Shown: piece by piece, positions 6,579 through 13,330 of the stretch | How the letters are laid out: every line of letters starts with the position of its first letter | Numbering within the stretch: position 1 is the first letter of the stretch | Program-made: the position numbers and the translations under genes | The notes under the pieces: model-generated | What the model was told of the DNA's origin: nothing | The model's input: only the letters and a program-made list of their open reading frames with translations | Databases searched by the model: none | Assembly (NCBI GenBank): GCA_900550135.1 | Contig: URQO01000040.1 | Span: 1 to 17,050 of the forward strand | Length of the DNA stretch: 17,050 nucleotides | Origin: an uncultured Eubacterium sp. | GTDB taxonomy: Bacteria > Bacillota > Clostridia > Lachnospirales > Lachnospiraceae | Direction: 5' to 3'

Positions 6579-7834
6579 TGCTTGAAAAAGAAAAGATCAT
6601 ATATGTATATGATGATTTTACAGAAGATGAGCCAATACTACTTGGAAGATTGTATGTAGGGATTATAAAAGGTGGAGAAACATATTCTTTCGAATATGAT
6701 AATGACTGGTTAAAAAAGAGCAAAGTATCTGTCAATCTTGATCCAGAGTTGTATCTATTCAATGGAAGACAATATTCAGTATCCAAAAGAATTTTTGGCT
6801 TGTTTTCAGATGCCTCACCAGATAGATGGGGACGTGTTCTTATGAACAAAAGAGAACGTTTGATTGCAGAGCAAGAACAAAGAAAACCTAGGAAACTTTA
6901 TGATAGTGATTATCTACTTGGTGTATATGATGAAACAAGAATGGGTGGAATACGTTTTAAATTAGATAAAGAAGGAGTCTTTCTTTCAGATGATAAGGAA
7001 ACGGCAACACCTCCATGGACGTCGTTACGAACACTAGAAGAAGCATCAAGAAATTTTGAAAAAGATGAAACAGAGATTACAGAAAAATGGCTTAATCAAT
7101 TAATTAAACCAGGCTCGTCACTAGGTGGAGCGAGACCTAAGGCAACTGTTGTAGATACGAAAGGACAACTGTGGATTGCTAAGTTTCCTTCAAAAAATGA
7201 TGAAAGTGATACTGGTGCATGGGAAAAAGTAGTGCATGACTTGGCAAGAATGTGTGAACTTAATGTGCCTGAATCAAAGATAGAAAGATTTTCTAAATTA
7301 GGAAGTACTTTTCTTGTAAAACGTTTTGACAGAGATGGCAATAAAAGAATACATTTTGCTTCGGCGATGACTCTTCTTGGAGAAACAGATGGAGTTTCAG
7401 CAGCAGATGGAATAGGTTATCTTGATATTGTGTATTTTATTAAGTCATATGGTTCAAATCCTAAAGAGGATTTGTTGGAACTTTGGAAGAGAATTGTTTT
7501 TTATATGCTTGTTTCAAATACGGATGATCATCTTAGAAATCATGCATTTATACTTGAAAAAAAAGGATGGAAATTATCTCCTTTATATGATGTTAATCCT
7601 GTTCCTTATGGCAATGAATTATCTCTCCTTGTGGATGAGGTAGATAATACTATTTCAATAGAGTTGGCTATTAGTGTATCTTCACGGTTTGGTATAACAC
7701 CTGAGGAAGCAGGAAAAATGGCTAAACAAATGGTTACTATTGTCAGAGACAATTGGGAAACTTTGGCAAAGAAATATGGTCTTGCAAGAGGACAAATAGA
7801 ATATATGAGACCAGCCTTTTCTGAATGTTATTAA
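6578..7834 (+). CDS. HipA-like serine/threonine kinase toxin
   Basis: A 418-residue kinase toxin of the HipA family. E. coli HipA phosphorylates glutamyl-tRNA synthetase and causes growth arrest and persistence; the target of this homologue is unknown. Seen: the N-terminal subdomain with FGLFSDASPDRWGR (73-86), the glycine/serine loop PGSSLGGARPKA (178-189) corresponding to the autophosphorylated loop, LWIAKFPS (198-205) with catalytic Lys202, LVKRFDR (246-252), the catalytic loop SNTDDHLRNHAF (313-324) with Asp316 or Asp317 and Asn321, and the metal-binding LYDVNP (336-341) with Asp338. All key residues are present and the length is normal, so the toxin appears intact. ATG 6578 overlaps the hipB stop; AAGGAGG lies 8 bases upstream. 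N-terminal and kinase parts are in one chain, unlike three-gene HipBST. Confidence 0.92.
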   Translation: MLEKEKIIYVYDDFTEDEPILLGRLYVGIIKGGETYSFEYDNDWLKKSKVSVNLDPELYLFNGRQYSVSKRIFGLFSDASPDRWGRVLMNKRERLIAEQEQRKPRKLYDSDYLLGVYDETRMGGIRFKLDKEGVFLSDDKETATPPWTSLRTLEEASRNFEKDETEITEKWLNQLIKPGSSLGGARPKATVVDTKGQLWIAKFPSKNDESDTGAWEKVVHDLARMCELNVPESKIERFSKLGSTFLVKRFDRDGNKRIHFASAMTLLGETDGVSAADGIGYLDIVYFIKSYGSNPKEDLLELWKRIVFYMLVSNTDDHLRNHAFILEKKGWKLSPLYDVNPVPYGNELSLLVDEVDNTISIELAISVSSRFGITPEEAGKMAKQMVTIVRDNWETLAKKYGLARGQIEYMRPAFSECY

Positions 7835-7882
7835 GAATATTCAGAATGGAATACGTAAAATATTTGTATTGATTTGAAAAGA

Positions 7883-7897
7883 TACAGACTTTTATTA
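7883..7897 (+). repeat. Second copy of the helicase-tail 15-mer
   Basis: TACAGACTTTTATTA, identical to 5934-5948 in the helicase gene. Here it is non-coding, 22 bases before the NUDIX ATG. ATTTGAAAA at 7872-7880 also recurs in the helicase trailer (6090-6098). Confidence 0.7.
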
Positions 7898-7901
7898 TAG
7901 G

Positions 7902-7915
7902 AAACAGGAGATAAA
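7902..7915 (+). repeat. Right copy of the 14-base direct repeat, serving as the NUDIX ribosome binding site
   Basis: AAACAGGAGATAAA, identical to 6102-6115. Its CAGGAG core lies 9 bases before the NUDIX ATG at 7919, so this copy is functional while the left copy is stranded. Confidence 0.7.
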
Positions 7916-7918
7916 ACA

Positions 7919-8320
7919 ATGAAGACACTTTCTGTAGTTGCAGCAGTTATACAGGCTGTAGACAACAATGGAGAAAAGATCATACTTGCAACACAGCGTG
8001 GATATGGTGAAATGAAGGATGGTTGGGAGTTCCCGGGTGGTAAAATAGAATCAGGGGAAACTCCACAAGAAGCTTTAAAAAGAGAAATAATGGAAGAACT
8101 TGAAACAGAAATTGAAGTAGGTGAATTAATTGACACGATAGAATATGATTATGAAACTTTTCATCTTTCAATGGATTGTTTTTGGTGCACTATAAAAAAA
8201 GGAAAGCCAATTCTTAAAGAGCATGAGGCAGCAAGATGGTTAAAGAAACAGCAACTTAACGATGTAGACTGGTTGCCGGCTGACATAACATTGATTGAAA
8301 AACTGTCAAAGGAAATATAA
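7919..8320 (+). CDS. MutT-type NUDIX hydrolase ((d)NTP pyrophosphohydrolase)
   Basis: A 133-residue cytoplasmic NUDIX enzyme expected to hydrolyse nucleoside triphosphates (for example oxidised or modified ones) to the monophosphate and pyrophosphate. The NUDIX box runs from GGKIESGETPQEALKREIME (residues 40-59) through ELETEIEVGEL; the REIMEE core with its metal-binding glutamates is intact, while the usual Gly after EEx is Glu. GWEFPGGK before it and EAARWL and DWLPAD after it are typical of the MutT/NudG-like branch. The CAGGAG ribosome binding site lies in a 14-base repeat also found after the helicase. The gene is separated from the helicase only by hipBA. A role in clearing unusual nucleotides for the helicase-nuclease is inference. 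No separate promoter was recognised, so it may be read from the hipBA promoter. Confidence 0.88.
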   Translation: MKTLSVVAAVIQAVDNNGEKIILATQRGYGEMKDGWEFPGGKIESGETPQEALKREIMEELETEIEVGELIDTIEYDYETFHLSMDCFWCTIKKGKPILKEHEAARWLKKQQLNDVDWLPADITLIEKLSKEI

Positions 8321-8338
8321 GATTACGTGAACAAAATC

Positions 8339-8394
8339 GAGGAAGTTTCAACATGTCATTTACCCTGAAATGACATTGAATTTCCTCTTTTGTT
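8339..8394 (+). terminator. Strong intrinsic terminator after the NUDIX gene
   Basis: Left arm 8339-8361 begins GAGGAA and ends TGTCATTT; right arm 8368-8387 begins AAATGACA and ends TTCCTC. About 18 pairs form around the loop ACCCTG, with a two-base bulge, followed by TTTTGTT. It ends the helicase-hipBA-NUDIX block. The other strand lacks an equally good U-run. Confidence 0.85.
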
Positions 8395-8586
8395 ATTTAT
8401 AGGAAAGCTCTAAGTTTGAATATTGGGTCAAAAAAGCATGCCCATGACAAGTTACTTGGTCATTCGTTGCAGAGGATTGTCAATGTACTTTTTATTAGTT
8501 CCACAACGAGTTTTTGTTTTCAAATATTTAAAGCATATTAAAATTATGGTAGTATTAATAAAGACTAAAACAAAAGGAGAAAAACA
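8395..8586. other. Intergenic region before the surface operon
   Basis: No gene is seen. An imperfect palindrome, ATGACAAGTTACTTGGTCAT (8444-8463), has inner arms CAAGT and ACTTG. A distant pair TCGTTG (8464-8469) and CAACGA (8504-8509) is followed by GTTTTTGTTTT. A weak promoter candidate, TTTAAA (about 8527-8532), 17 bases, TAGTAT (about 8550-8555), precedes the operon. None of these is strong enough to call a small RNA. Confidence 0.35.
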
Positions 8587-9423
8587 ATGAAAGCACTGCG
8601 TTATATGTTATTTACAATGGTTTTAGTATTGGGCGTTTTGGGATTTACAGGAACGACTCATGCTTTTAATTGGGAAGATGGATGGGAAGATTCTGCTGAT
8701 TATATGTCAAAGGATGAAAACGGCAATCTTATTTATGTTGCTGAATCATACAAGGACGAGAGTTATGAAGATGTAACGGAATTTAGATTGTTTGTACCAA
8801 ATGCTGCCATGAATGTATCAGAAGCTAAGTTTTACAGTTCAAATACTAAAGTAGCAAAATTCGATTCAGGCAATGACACTGCAAAACTTAAACCGGGAGA
8901 TATATATTGCGTGGCAAAAGTAAAGCTTATCGCCTCAGGTACTTCAACCATTACCGCGAAATTAGGAGATAAATCATATTCTTTTAAAATTATTGTAAAA
9001 CCATATATGGCAGCTAAAATGAATTCGGCAAAAATATATAATTACAATTCTGTAAAATTAAGTTGGAAAAAGGTAGATTGTGCAACAGGATATATAATTG
9101 TAAGAGCAAAAAGAACAGGCAATGAACTGCCGGGAGAGTTTGAAGTTGTAAAACATATTGATGATGCAGATGCAACATCAGCCATTATTAAGTCAAAATC
9201 AACTCTACATTATTTGGTTTTAAACAATCAGGGAAATGTAATTTGCACAAAAACATACAAGAATATGGAATTTACTGCCAGCTCACAGCCAATATTGTAT
9301 AACGGAGCCATTAATTGGGTAGATGCAAAATACACATACAAAAAAGTTAAGTGGAATAAGCAGACATTTTGGGACCATAAGGAGAGCCATTATTACTATA
9401 GAATTCCCGCAGTAGTAAAATAA
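8587..9423 (+). CDS. Secreted Ig2-like / fibronectin-III-like surface protein
   Basis: A 278-residue exported protein of unknown specific role. The N-terminus is a signal peptide: Lys/Arg, a hydrophobic core (residues 7-20), then GTTHA with cleavage likely after Ala26. Residues about 60-138 resemble a bacterial Ig-like group 2 domain (SSNTKVAKF, then LKPGD, GTSTITAKLGDKSYSFKI). Residues about 143-225 resemble a fibronectin III domain (SVKLSWKKVDCATGYIIVRA, 155-174). The last 50 residues are Tyr/Trp/Lys-rich (YTYKKVKWNKQTFWDHKES) without a recognised fold. No LPXTG or membrane anchor is present, so it is free or held by other contacts. AAAAGGAG lies 7 bases before the ATG. It is the first gene of a run of three same-strand surface genes. 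Confidence 0.8.
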   Translation: MKALRYMLFTMVLVLGVLGFTGTTHAFNWEDGWEDSADYMSKDENGNLIYVAESYKDESYEDVTEFRLFVPNAAMNVSEAKFYSSNTKVAKFDSGNDTAKLKPGDIYCVAKVKLIASGTSTITAKLGDKSYSFKIIVKPYMAAKMNSAKIYNYNSVKLSWKKVDCATGYIIVRAKRTGNELPGEFEVVKHIDDADATSAIIKSKSTLHYLVLNNQGNVICTKTYKNMEFTASSQPILYNGAINWVDAKYTYKKVKWNKQTFWDHKESHYYYRIPAVVK

Positions 9424-9478
9424 AAATGAATATATAGTATTTAATAGAATAATTATAAAAATTGTGGAGAAGTACAAT

Positions 9479-10768
9479 ATGAAAAAACGTAAGATAATGT
9501 CAATAACCTTGTTATTTGTACTTGGAATAATAACAATATTTGGAAGTTGCAAAACATTTGCGGATGAAAACGAAAGCGACATAGAAGAAAAATGTTATCT
9601 TGGTACAGTAGTTGATGCAGGTGACAATGACTACTCAAAATCAGATAAAATCGATAAAGATGACATACACTCAGGCTGGCAGTTGGGTCAGTTTTATGTT
9701 AGCGGATTTACCCAAAAATCCAAGGATAGCGATGGAAATTTTGTTTTCCTAAAAAATGTAGGAGACAAAATAAAGTTATATTTTAATCTTGAACAAAATA
9801 TTGACAAATTAAATGGAAATATTGATTTAAGTATTTCAGATGATAACAATGGAAGTGATTCTAATCTAGGCGTTAAAAAACAGAACTTTAAACATGGAGC
9901 CTTGATTATAAGAAAGACAGACTACCAGAATAAAACAGGAAAATCACAGGTATATACAGACTTTCTAAAAGCAAAGGCAAAAAAAGGTGCAAACACGGAA
10001 GTGGAATTGTTTGAAGAGGGCGATTATGAAGTGTCTTTGGATTATGAATTGTATGACAATGGTTTTTTGTTTTTTAACAGCTATCCAAACTATAAAATAG
10101 CTTTTAAGTTTTCTGTGAGAAATGGAAATTGTATGGTTTATCCTTTTGATTGTAAAACAAAGGCAGAATTACAAAATAATGCAATTACAGAAAACGGATT
10201 TTATTTAGATTTGGCAAAGTCAAGATATTTGGATGTAGTGATAAAAAAAGAAATTCTTGCAGAGGGATCAAATGAACTAAAGGAAGATACAAAGGACACC
10301 AGATTTAATGCTCCGGCAAAAGACGGAGATAAGTATACTGATGAAGGCATCTATACCATTACTGTAAAAAATAAGTACACAAAAGTTGAAACTACAAAGG
10401 TTATATATGTAGGTTCAAACAAATTATTAAAGGCATATGTAACAACAGGACTGTCATTGTCAGAGATAAAAGAAAGAATGAATCAGGGAATGGACGTTGA
10501 TGACAGTGGAGAAATAGTTACCACCAATGCAAAAGAATCAAATGACACGAAAAGTGATTCTAACAATTTTAAAGCAGCCATTATAATTGTGCTAATTATA
10601 ATTGTATGTGTAGTTGTAACAGTGATTGTATTAAAGAAAAAAAGAAAAATACCTTTTGGAAATCCAAAACACAACAACAATGTAGATATGGAAGAAAAAG
10701 CAAATTTTTCTAATATAGAATCTGATAATAAATTAACAACAGATGACACAAAGGGGGAAAACCAATGA
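9479..10768 (+). CDS. Exported protein with C-terminal membrane anchor and cytoplasmic tail
   Basis: A 429-residue protein not assigned to a family. Residues 1-28 form a signal peptide (KKRK, a hydrophobic stretch from 7 to 22). FGSC at 21-24 could be a weak lipobox, although Phe at -3 is poor, and TFA ahead of Asp29 is the alternative cleavage site. Residues 29-363 are an outside region rich in Asp, Lys and Asn. It has a beta-rich segment ending in YTDEGIYTITVKNKYTKVET (286-305), typical of extracellular Ig-like strands. A membrane helix spans 364-385, followed by KKKRK and a polar tail of about 40 residues inside the cell. ATG 9479 is chosen because GGAG lies 9 bases upstream; an in-frame GTG at 9464 overlaps that site. 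Its stop overlaps the next start (ATGA), so it is coupled to the LHH lipoprotein and may hold or present it (inference). Confidence 0.75.
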   Translation: MKKRKIMSITLLFVLGIITIFGSCKTFADENESDIEEKCYLGTVVDAGDNDYSKSDKIDKDDIHSGWQLGQFYVSGFTQKSKDSDGNFVFLKNVGDKIKLYFNLEQNIDKLNGNIDLSISDDNNGSDSNLGVKKQNFKHGALIIRKTDYQNKTGKSQVYTDFLKAKAKKGANTEVELFEEGDYEVSLDYELYDNGFLFFNSYPNYKIAFKFSVRNGNCMVYPFDCKTKAELQNNAITENGFYLDLAKSRYLDVVIKKEILAEGSNELKEDTKDTRFNAPAKDGDKYTDEGIYTITVKNKYTKVETTKVIYVGSNKLLKAYVTTGLSLSEIKERMNQGMDVDDSGEIVTTNAKESNDTKSDSNNFKAAIIIVLIIIVCVVVTVIVLKKKRKIPFGNPKHNNNVDMEEKANFSNIESDNKLTTDDTKGENQ

Positions 10769-11964
10769 AAAGACTGATTGCAATATTGATTTGTGCGTGT
10801 ATGGTTATTACAGGTTGTGGCACAAAAGAAACCGGCACAAAGCAGTTGCAGAAAACTGACAAAAATCAGAGTGAAAGCGTACCGAAATTTTCAGGAATGA
10901 ATGATCCAAAATTGCTTTCATATGTGAAGAACAATGTTTATCAGGATTTGATAGAAAATCTGGACAACAAAAAGTATTTTATTGAAAATGTTCAAACAGT
11001 GTACGTTTCAAAAGAGTACATAGACGAGTTGGCATACAATTCTAACGAAAATATTTATTTTGGATATACTTTGTCCCAATTGGAAAAACAGTTTCAGGGC
11101 AAATCTTACATATTTACTCTTGGTGAAGATGGAAAAACAACAGTAAAAGAGTTTGAGCCTTATGATGATTTTGCAGAAAGAATAATCAAAAACGTGGCAA
11201 TAGGAACCGGTGTTATTTTGGTGTGCGTGACAGTGTCGGCTGTTACTGCTGGAGTTGGCGCACCGGCTGTAAGCATGGTATTTGCAGTTGCAGCCAAAAG
11301 TGGAACAGTGATGGCAGTAAGTTCCGCTGCCATAAGTGGAACTGTTTCAGGCGCCATAGAGGCTGTGGAAACCAAAGGCGATGTTGAAAAATCCTTAAAA
11401 AAAGCAGCTGTAAATGCCAGTGAAGGATTTAAGATGGGTGCCATAATGGGCACTATAAGTGGTGGGGTGTCACAAGCAAGTCTTTTGAAAGGGGCAACTC
11501 TCAATGGACTTACAATGAATGAAGCGGCAACGATACAAAAAGAATTCAAGTGGTCTTTGGAGACTATCAAAGAGATAAAAAGTATGGAAGAATATAAAAT
11601 ATATCGTAGTCAGGGGCTTTATGAACAGGAAATAAATGGAAAAGTTAGTCTTGTGAAAAAAATAGATTTGGACACAAAGATAAAATCCACTGATGGAACA
11701 AGATTAACAAATAGGGAACGAATAGCAAATGATTTGTCGCCAATTGATCCGGTTTCTAAAGAACCGTATGAGTTACATCATGTTAATCAGGAAGAAGACG
11801 GAGTATTGGCAATACTTCCACAGGGTGTGCACAGAAGCAATGCCGGTATTTTAAATAAAATCGGAAAAGTTGGAGTTCACAATGAAAAAACAGGAATATC
11901 CGACTCACAGTGGAATAAGATAAAAAACAATTACTGGAAAGGTTATTTGGAGGCAAATAAATAA
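10765..11964 (+). CDS. Lipoprotein with C-terminal LHH (HNH/EndoVII) nuclease, toxin-like
   Basis: A 399-residue protein. A lipoprotein signal peptide ends in VITGC, with Cys18 as the lipidated residue. Residues 45-135 are an unassigned domain (VYVSKEYIDELAYNSNENIY). Residues 143-240 are Gly/Ala/Val-rich with hydrophobic stretches (AIGTGVILVCVTVSAVTAGV, then SGTVSGAIEA and GAIMGTISGG), a region often found ahead of the nuclease in polymorphic toxins. Residues about 326-396 match the LHH subfamily of HNH/EndoVII nucleases: DPVSKEPYELHHVNQ (Leu337, His338, His339), GVHRSNAG (His356), and SQWNKIKNNYWKGY with the usual Trp and Tyr. The catalytic set appears complete, so DNA cleavage in a competitor is the likely role (inference). 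It starts inside the upstream stop (ATGA) after AAAGGGGG. No immunity gene follows. Confidence 0.8.
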   Translation: MKRLIAILICACMVITGCGTKETGTKQLQKTDKNQSESVPKFSGMNDPKLLSYVKNNVYQDLIENLDNKKYFIENVQTVYVSKEYIDELAYNSNENIYFGYTLSQLEKQFQGKSYIFTLGEDGKTTVKEFEPYDDFAERIIKNVAIGTGVILVCVTVSAVTAGVGAPAVSMVFAVAAKSGTVMAVSSAAISGTVSGAIEAVETKGDVEKSLKKAAVNASEGFKMGAIMGTISGGVSQASLLKGATLNGLTMNEAATIQKEFKWSLETIKEIKSMEEYKIYRSQGLYEQEINGKVSLVKKIDLDTKIKSTDGTRLTNRERIANDLSPIDPVSKEPYELHHVNQEEDGVLAILPQGVHRSNAGILNKIGKVGVHNEKTGISDSQWNKIKNNYWKGYLEANK

Positions 11965-12038
11965 CACTACATAGAAATATAAAATTACTTATTAAGCAAT
12001 TTGAAAAAAATACAATAATATTTGAAAGGAGAACAAAG

Positions 12039-12566
12039 ATGAGTGAAGTTTTAAAAGCAATGAAGGAAAGAAGAAGTATCCGTAAATACAAAAGTGACAT
12101 GGTTCCACAGGAAATACTAGATCAGATTATAGAAGCAGGATTGTACGCTGCAAGTGGAAAAGGAACACAGAATACTATTATTATTCAGGTAACAAAAAAG
12201 GAATTAAGAGACGAAATTGCTGAAATGAACAGAAAGATAGGTGGTTGGGAAGAAGGCTTTGATCCTTTTTACGGAGCACCGGCAATGCTTATTGTATTGG
12301 CTAAAAAAGACTGGCCAACAGGCATTTATGATGGAAGTCTTGTAATGGGAAATCTAATGCTTGCAGCACATGATTTGGGAATAGGAAGTTGCTGGATTCA
12401 TCGCGCAAAAGAAGAGTTCGAAACACAGTGGGGCAAGGAACTTTTAAAATCATTAGGCATTGAAGATGAATATGTTGGTATTGGTCATTGTGCCTTAGGT
12501 TATGTTGATGGTGATTATCCTAATGCACCTGAGCGAAAAGAAAACAGAGTTTTTTATATTAAATAA
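12039..12566 (+). CDS. Nitroreductase family FMN-dependent oxidoreductase
   Basis: A 175-residue cytoplasmic flavoprotein of the nitroreductase superfamily, which uses NAD(P)H to reduce nitro compounds, quinones or flavins. Seen: ERRSIRKY (residues 10-17) with the arginines that bind FMN phosphate, AASGKGTQN (37-45) at the usual APSxxNxQ place, the helix DGSLVMGNLMLAAHDLGIGS (98-117), and GIGHCALGY (147-155). The length is typical for the short clade. GAAAGGAG lies before the ATG. It follows the LHH gene by 74 bases without a clear terminator, so it may be read with that operon, but nothing suggests a shared function. The substrate is unknown. Confidence 0.9.
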   Translation: MSEVLKAMKERRSIRKYKSDMVPQEILDQIIEAGLYAASGKGTQNTIIIQVTKKELRDEIAEMNRKIGGWEEGFDPFYGAPAMLIVLAKKDWPTGIYDGSLVMGNLMLAAHDLGIGSCWIHRAKEEFETQWGKELLKSLGIEDEYVGIGHCALGYVDGDYPNAPERKENRVFYIK

Positions 12567-12614
12567 AGCCAATACAAGTATTATATTTGAATGAATATGT
12601 AAAAATCTTAAATA

Positions 12615-12654
12615 TTGATAATATATACAAATTAAGATATAATATGACTATATC
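12615..12654 (+). promoter_or_regulatory. YefM-toxin promoter with overlapping dyad
   Basis: TTGATA (12615-12620) and TATAAT (12638-12643) are 17 bases apart, one mismatch from consensus. GATATA (12636-12641) and TATATC (12649-12654) form a 6-bp dyad over the -10 and the start of transcription, a natural place for the antitoxin to repress its own operon (inference). Confidence 0.65.
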
Positions 12655-12673
12655 AAATGAGAGAGGTGATTTT

Positions 12674-12952
12674 ATGTTTTCAATTCAGGAGACTATCCGT
12701 CCATCAGCTGATTTGCGTAATCATTATAGTGAAATTTCAAAGCAGTGTAGGGAAGCAAATGAAGCTGTCATTATCACTGTAAATGGCAGAGGTGATACTG
12801 TTTCACTTTCCTATGAAGAATATAAGAGAATGAAATCCAGAATTGAACTTTTGGAAATTCTTGCAGAAGCTGAAGAGGATGTAAAAAATAAAAGAACGGC
12901 ACCAATAAGTGATACCTTTGATGATTTAAGACAGATGTTGCAGGAGGGATAA
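12674..12952 (+). CDS. YefM/Phd family antitoxin
   Basis: A 92-residue type II antitoxin. The N-terminal 55 residues fit the YefM/Phd fold that binds operator DNA: FSIQETIRPSADLRNHYSEI (2-21), AVIITVNGRGDTVSLSYEEY (31-50). The C-terminal part (KSRIELLEILAEAEEDVKNK and a short acidic tail, LRQMLQEG) is the disordered toxin-wrapping region. ATG 12674 is chosen because GAGGTGAT lies just upstream and MFSIQETIRPS is the expected N-terminus; the frame is open back to 12587, but that extension contains the promoter. The toxin gene begins 3 bases after the stop. Autoregulation through the dyad at 12636-12654 is likely. Confidence 0.9.
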   Translation: MFSIQETIRPSADLRNHYSEISKQCREANEAVIITVNGRGDTVSLSYEEYKRMKSRIELLEILAEAEEDVKNKRTAPISDTFDDLRQMLQEG

Positions 12953-12955
12953 AGT

Positions 12956-13273
12956 GTGAAATATAAAGTTATTCGTACTGAAATAGCAGATGCACAAATT
13001 AGAAAAATAATTTTATATATTGCTGAGCAGTTTGAAAATTATGTTGCCTTGGAAAAATTGCAACAATTGGAAGAGAGCATAATGAATTTAAGTACTAATC
13101 CCAGAATGGGTGTTGATCCACATTATCTTGTTTTGAAAAGGCAGGGATATAAGGTTCTGATTCTTGAAAAGAATTTAGTATTTTATAAAATTAATGAGGA
13201 GAAAAAAGAAGTTGTAATCTATGCAGTTGTGGACCAAAGGCAGGATTATTTAAATATTATCAGAGGATTATAA
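12956..13273 (+). CDS. RelE/ParE superfamily toxin
   Basis: A 105-residue toxin of the RelE/ParE fold. RelE members cut mRNA on the ribosome and ParE members poison gyrase; this sequence alone does not decide between them. Seen: two N-terminal helices (IADAQIRKIILYIAEQFENY, 10-29, and LEKLQQLEESIMNL), then the beta sheet with YKVLILEKNLVFYKIN (65-80) and VVIYAVVDQRQDY (86-98). The ending DxRQDY is typical of the ParE-like group paired with YefM/Phd antitoxins in Clostridia. The start is GTG 12956, with AGGAGGG 7 bases upstream and 3 bases after the antitoxin stop. The gene appears intact and ends right at a terminator. Confidence 0.88.
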   Translation: MKYKVIRTEIADAQIRKIILYIAEQFENYVALEKLQQLEESIMNLSTNPRMGVDPHYLVLKRQGYKVLILEKNLVFYKINEEKKEVVIYAVVDQRQDYLNIIRGL

Positions 13274-13303
13274 GAGCGTACCAAAGGGTGCGTTCTTTTT
13301 CTT
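13273..13303 (+). terminator. Intrinsic terminator of the YefM-toxin pair
   Basis: AGAGCGTACC (13273-13282) pairs with GGTGCGTTCT (13287-13296), ten pairs including two G-U, around the loop AAAG, followed by TTTTC and TTT. The U-tract runs into the -35 of the next promoter. Confidence 0.85.
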
Positions 13304-13330
13304 TACAGATATTTATATGTGTAGTATAAT
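13302..13330 (+). promoter_or_regulatory. Promoter of the tetR-ABC operon
   Basis: TTTACA (13302-13307), 17 bases, TATAAT (13325-13330). Five of six and six of six matches to consensus. The first operator overlaps the end of the -10. Confidence 0.75.

Noticed and set aside
6385..6849. Minus-strand 154-codon frame across the hipB/hipA junction
   Set aside because: No ribosome binding site or recognisable domain; it overlaps two well-supported coupled genes.
6102..7915. Insertion sequence or integrase-type element carrying hipBA
   Set aside because: No transposase, integrase or terminal inverted repeats; only the short direct repeats bracket the pair.
11160..11570. Minus-strand open frame opposite the LHH lipoprotein as an antisense immunity gene
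   Set aside because: It mirrors the Ala/Val/Gly-rich region, has no ribosome binding site, and its composition is explained by the plus-strand coding sequence.
12587..12673. N-terminal extension of the YefM antitoxin
   Set aside because: This stretch contains the promoter (TTGATA, TATAAT) and lacks YefM-like sequence.
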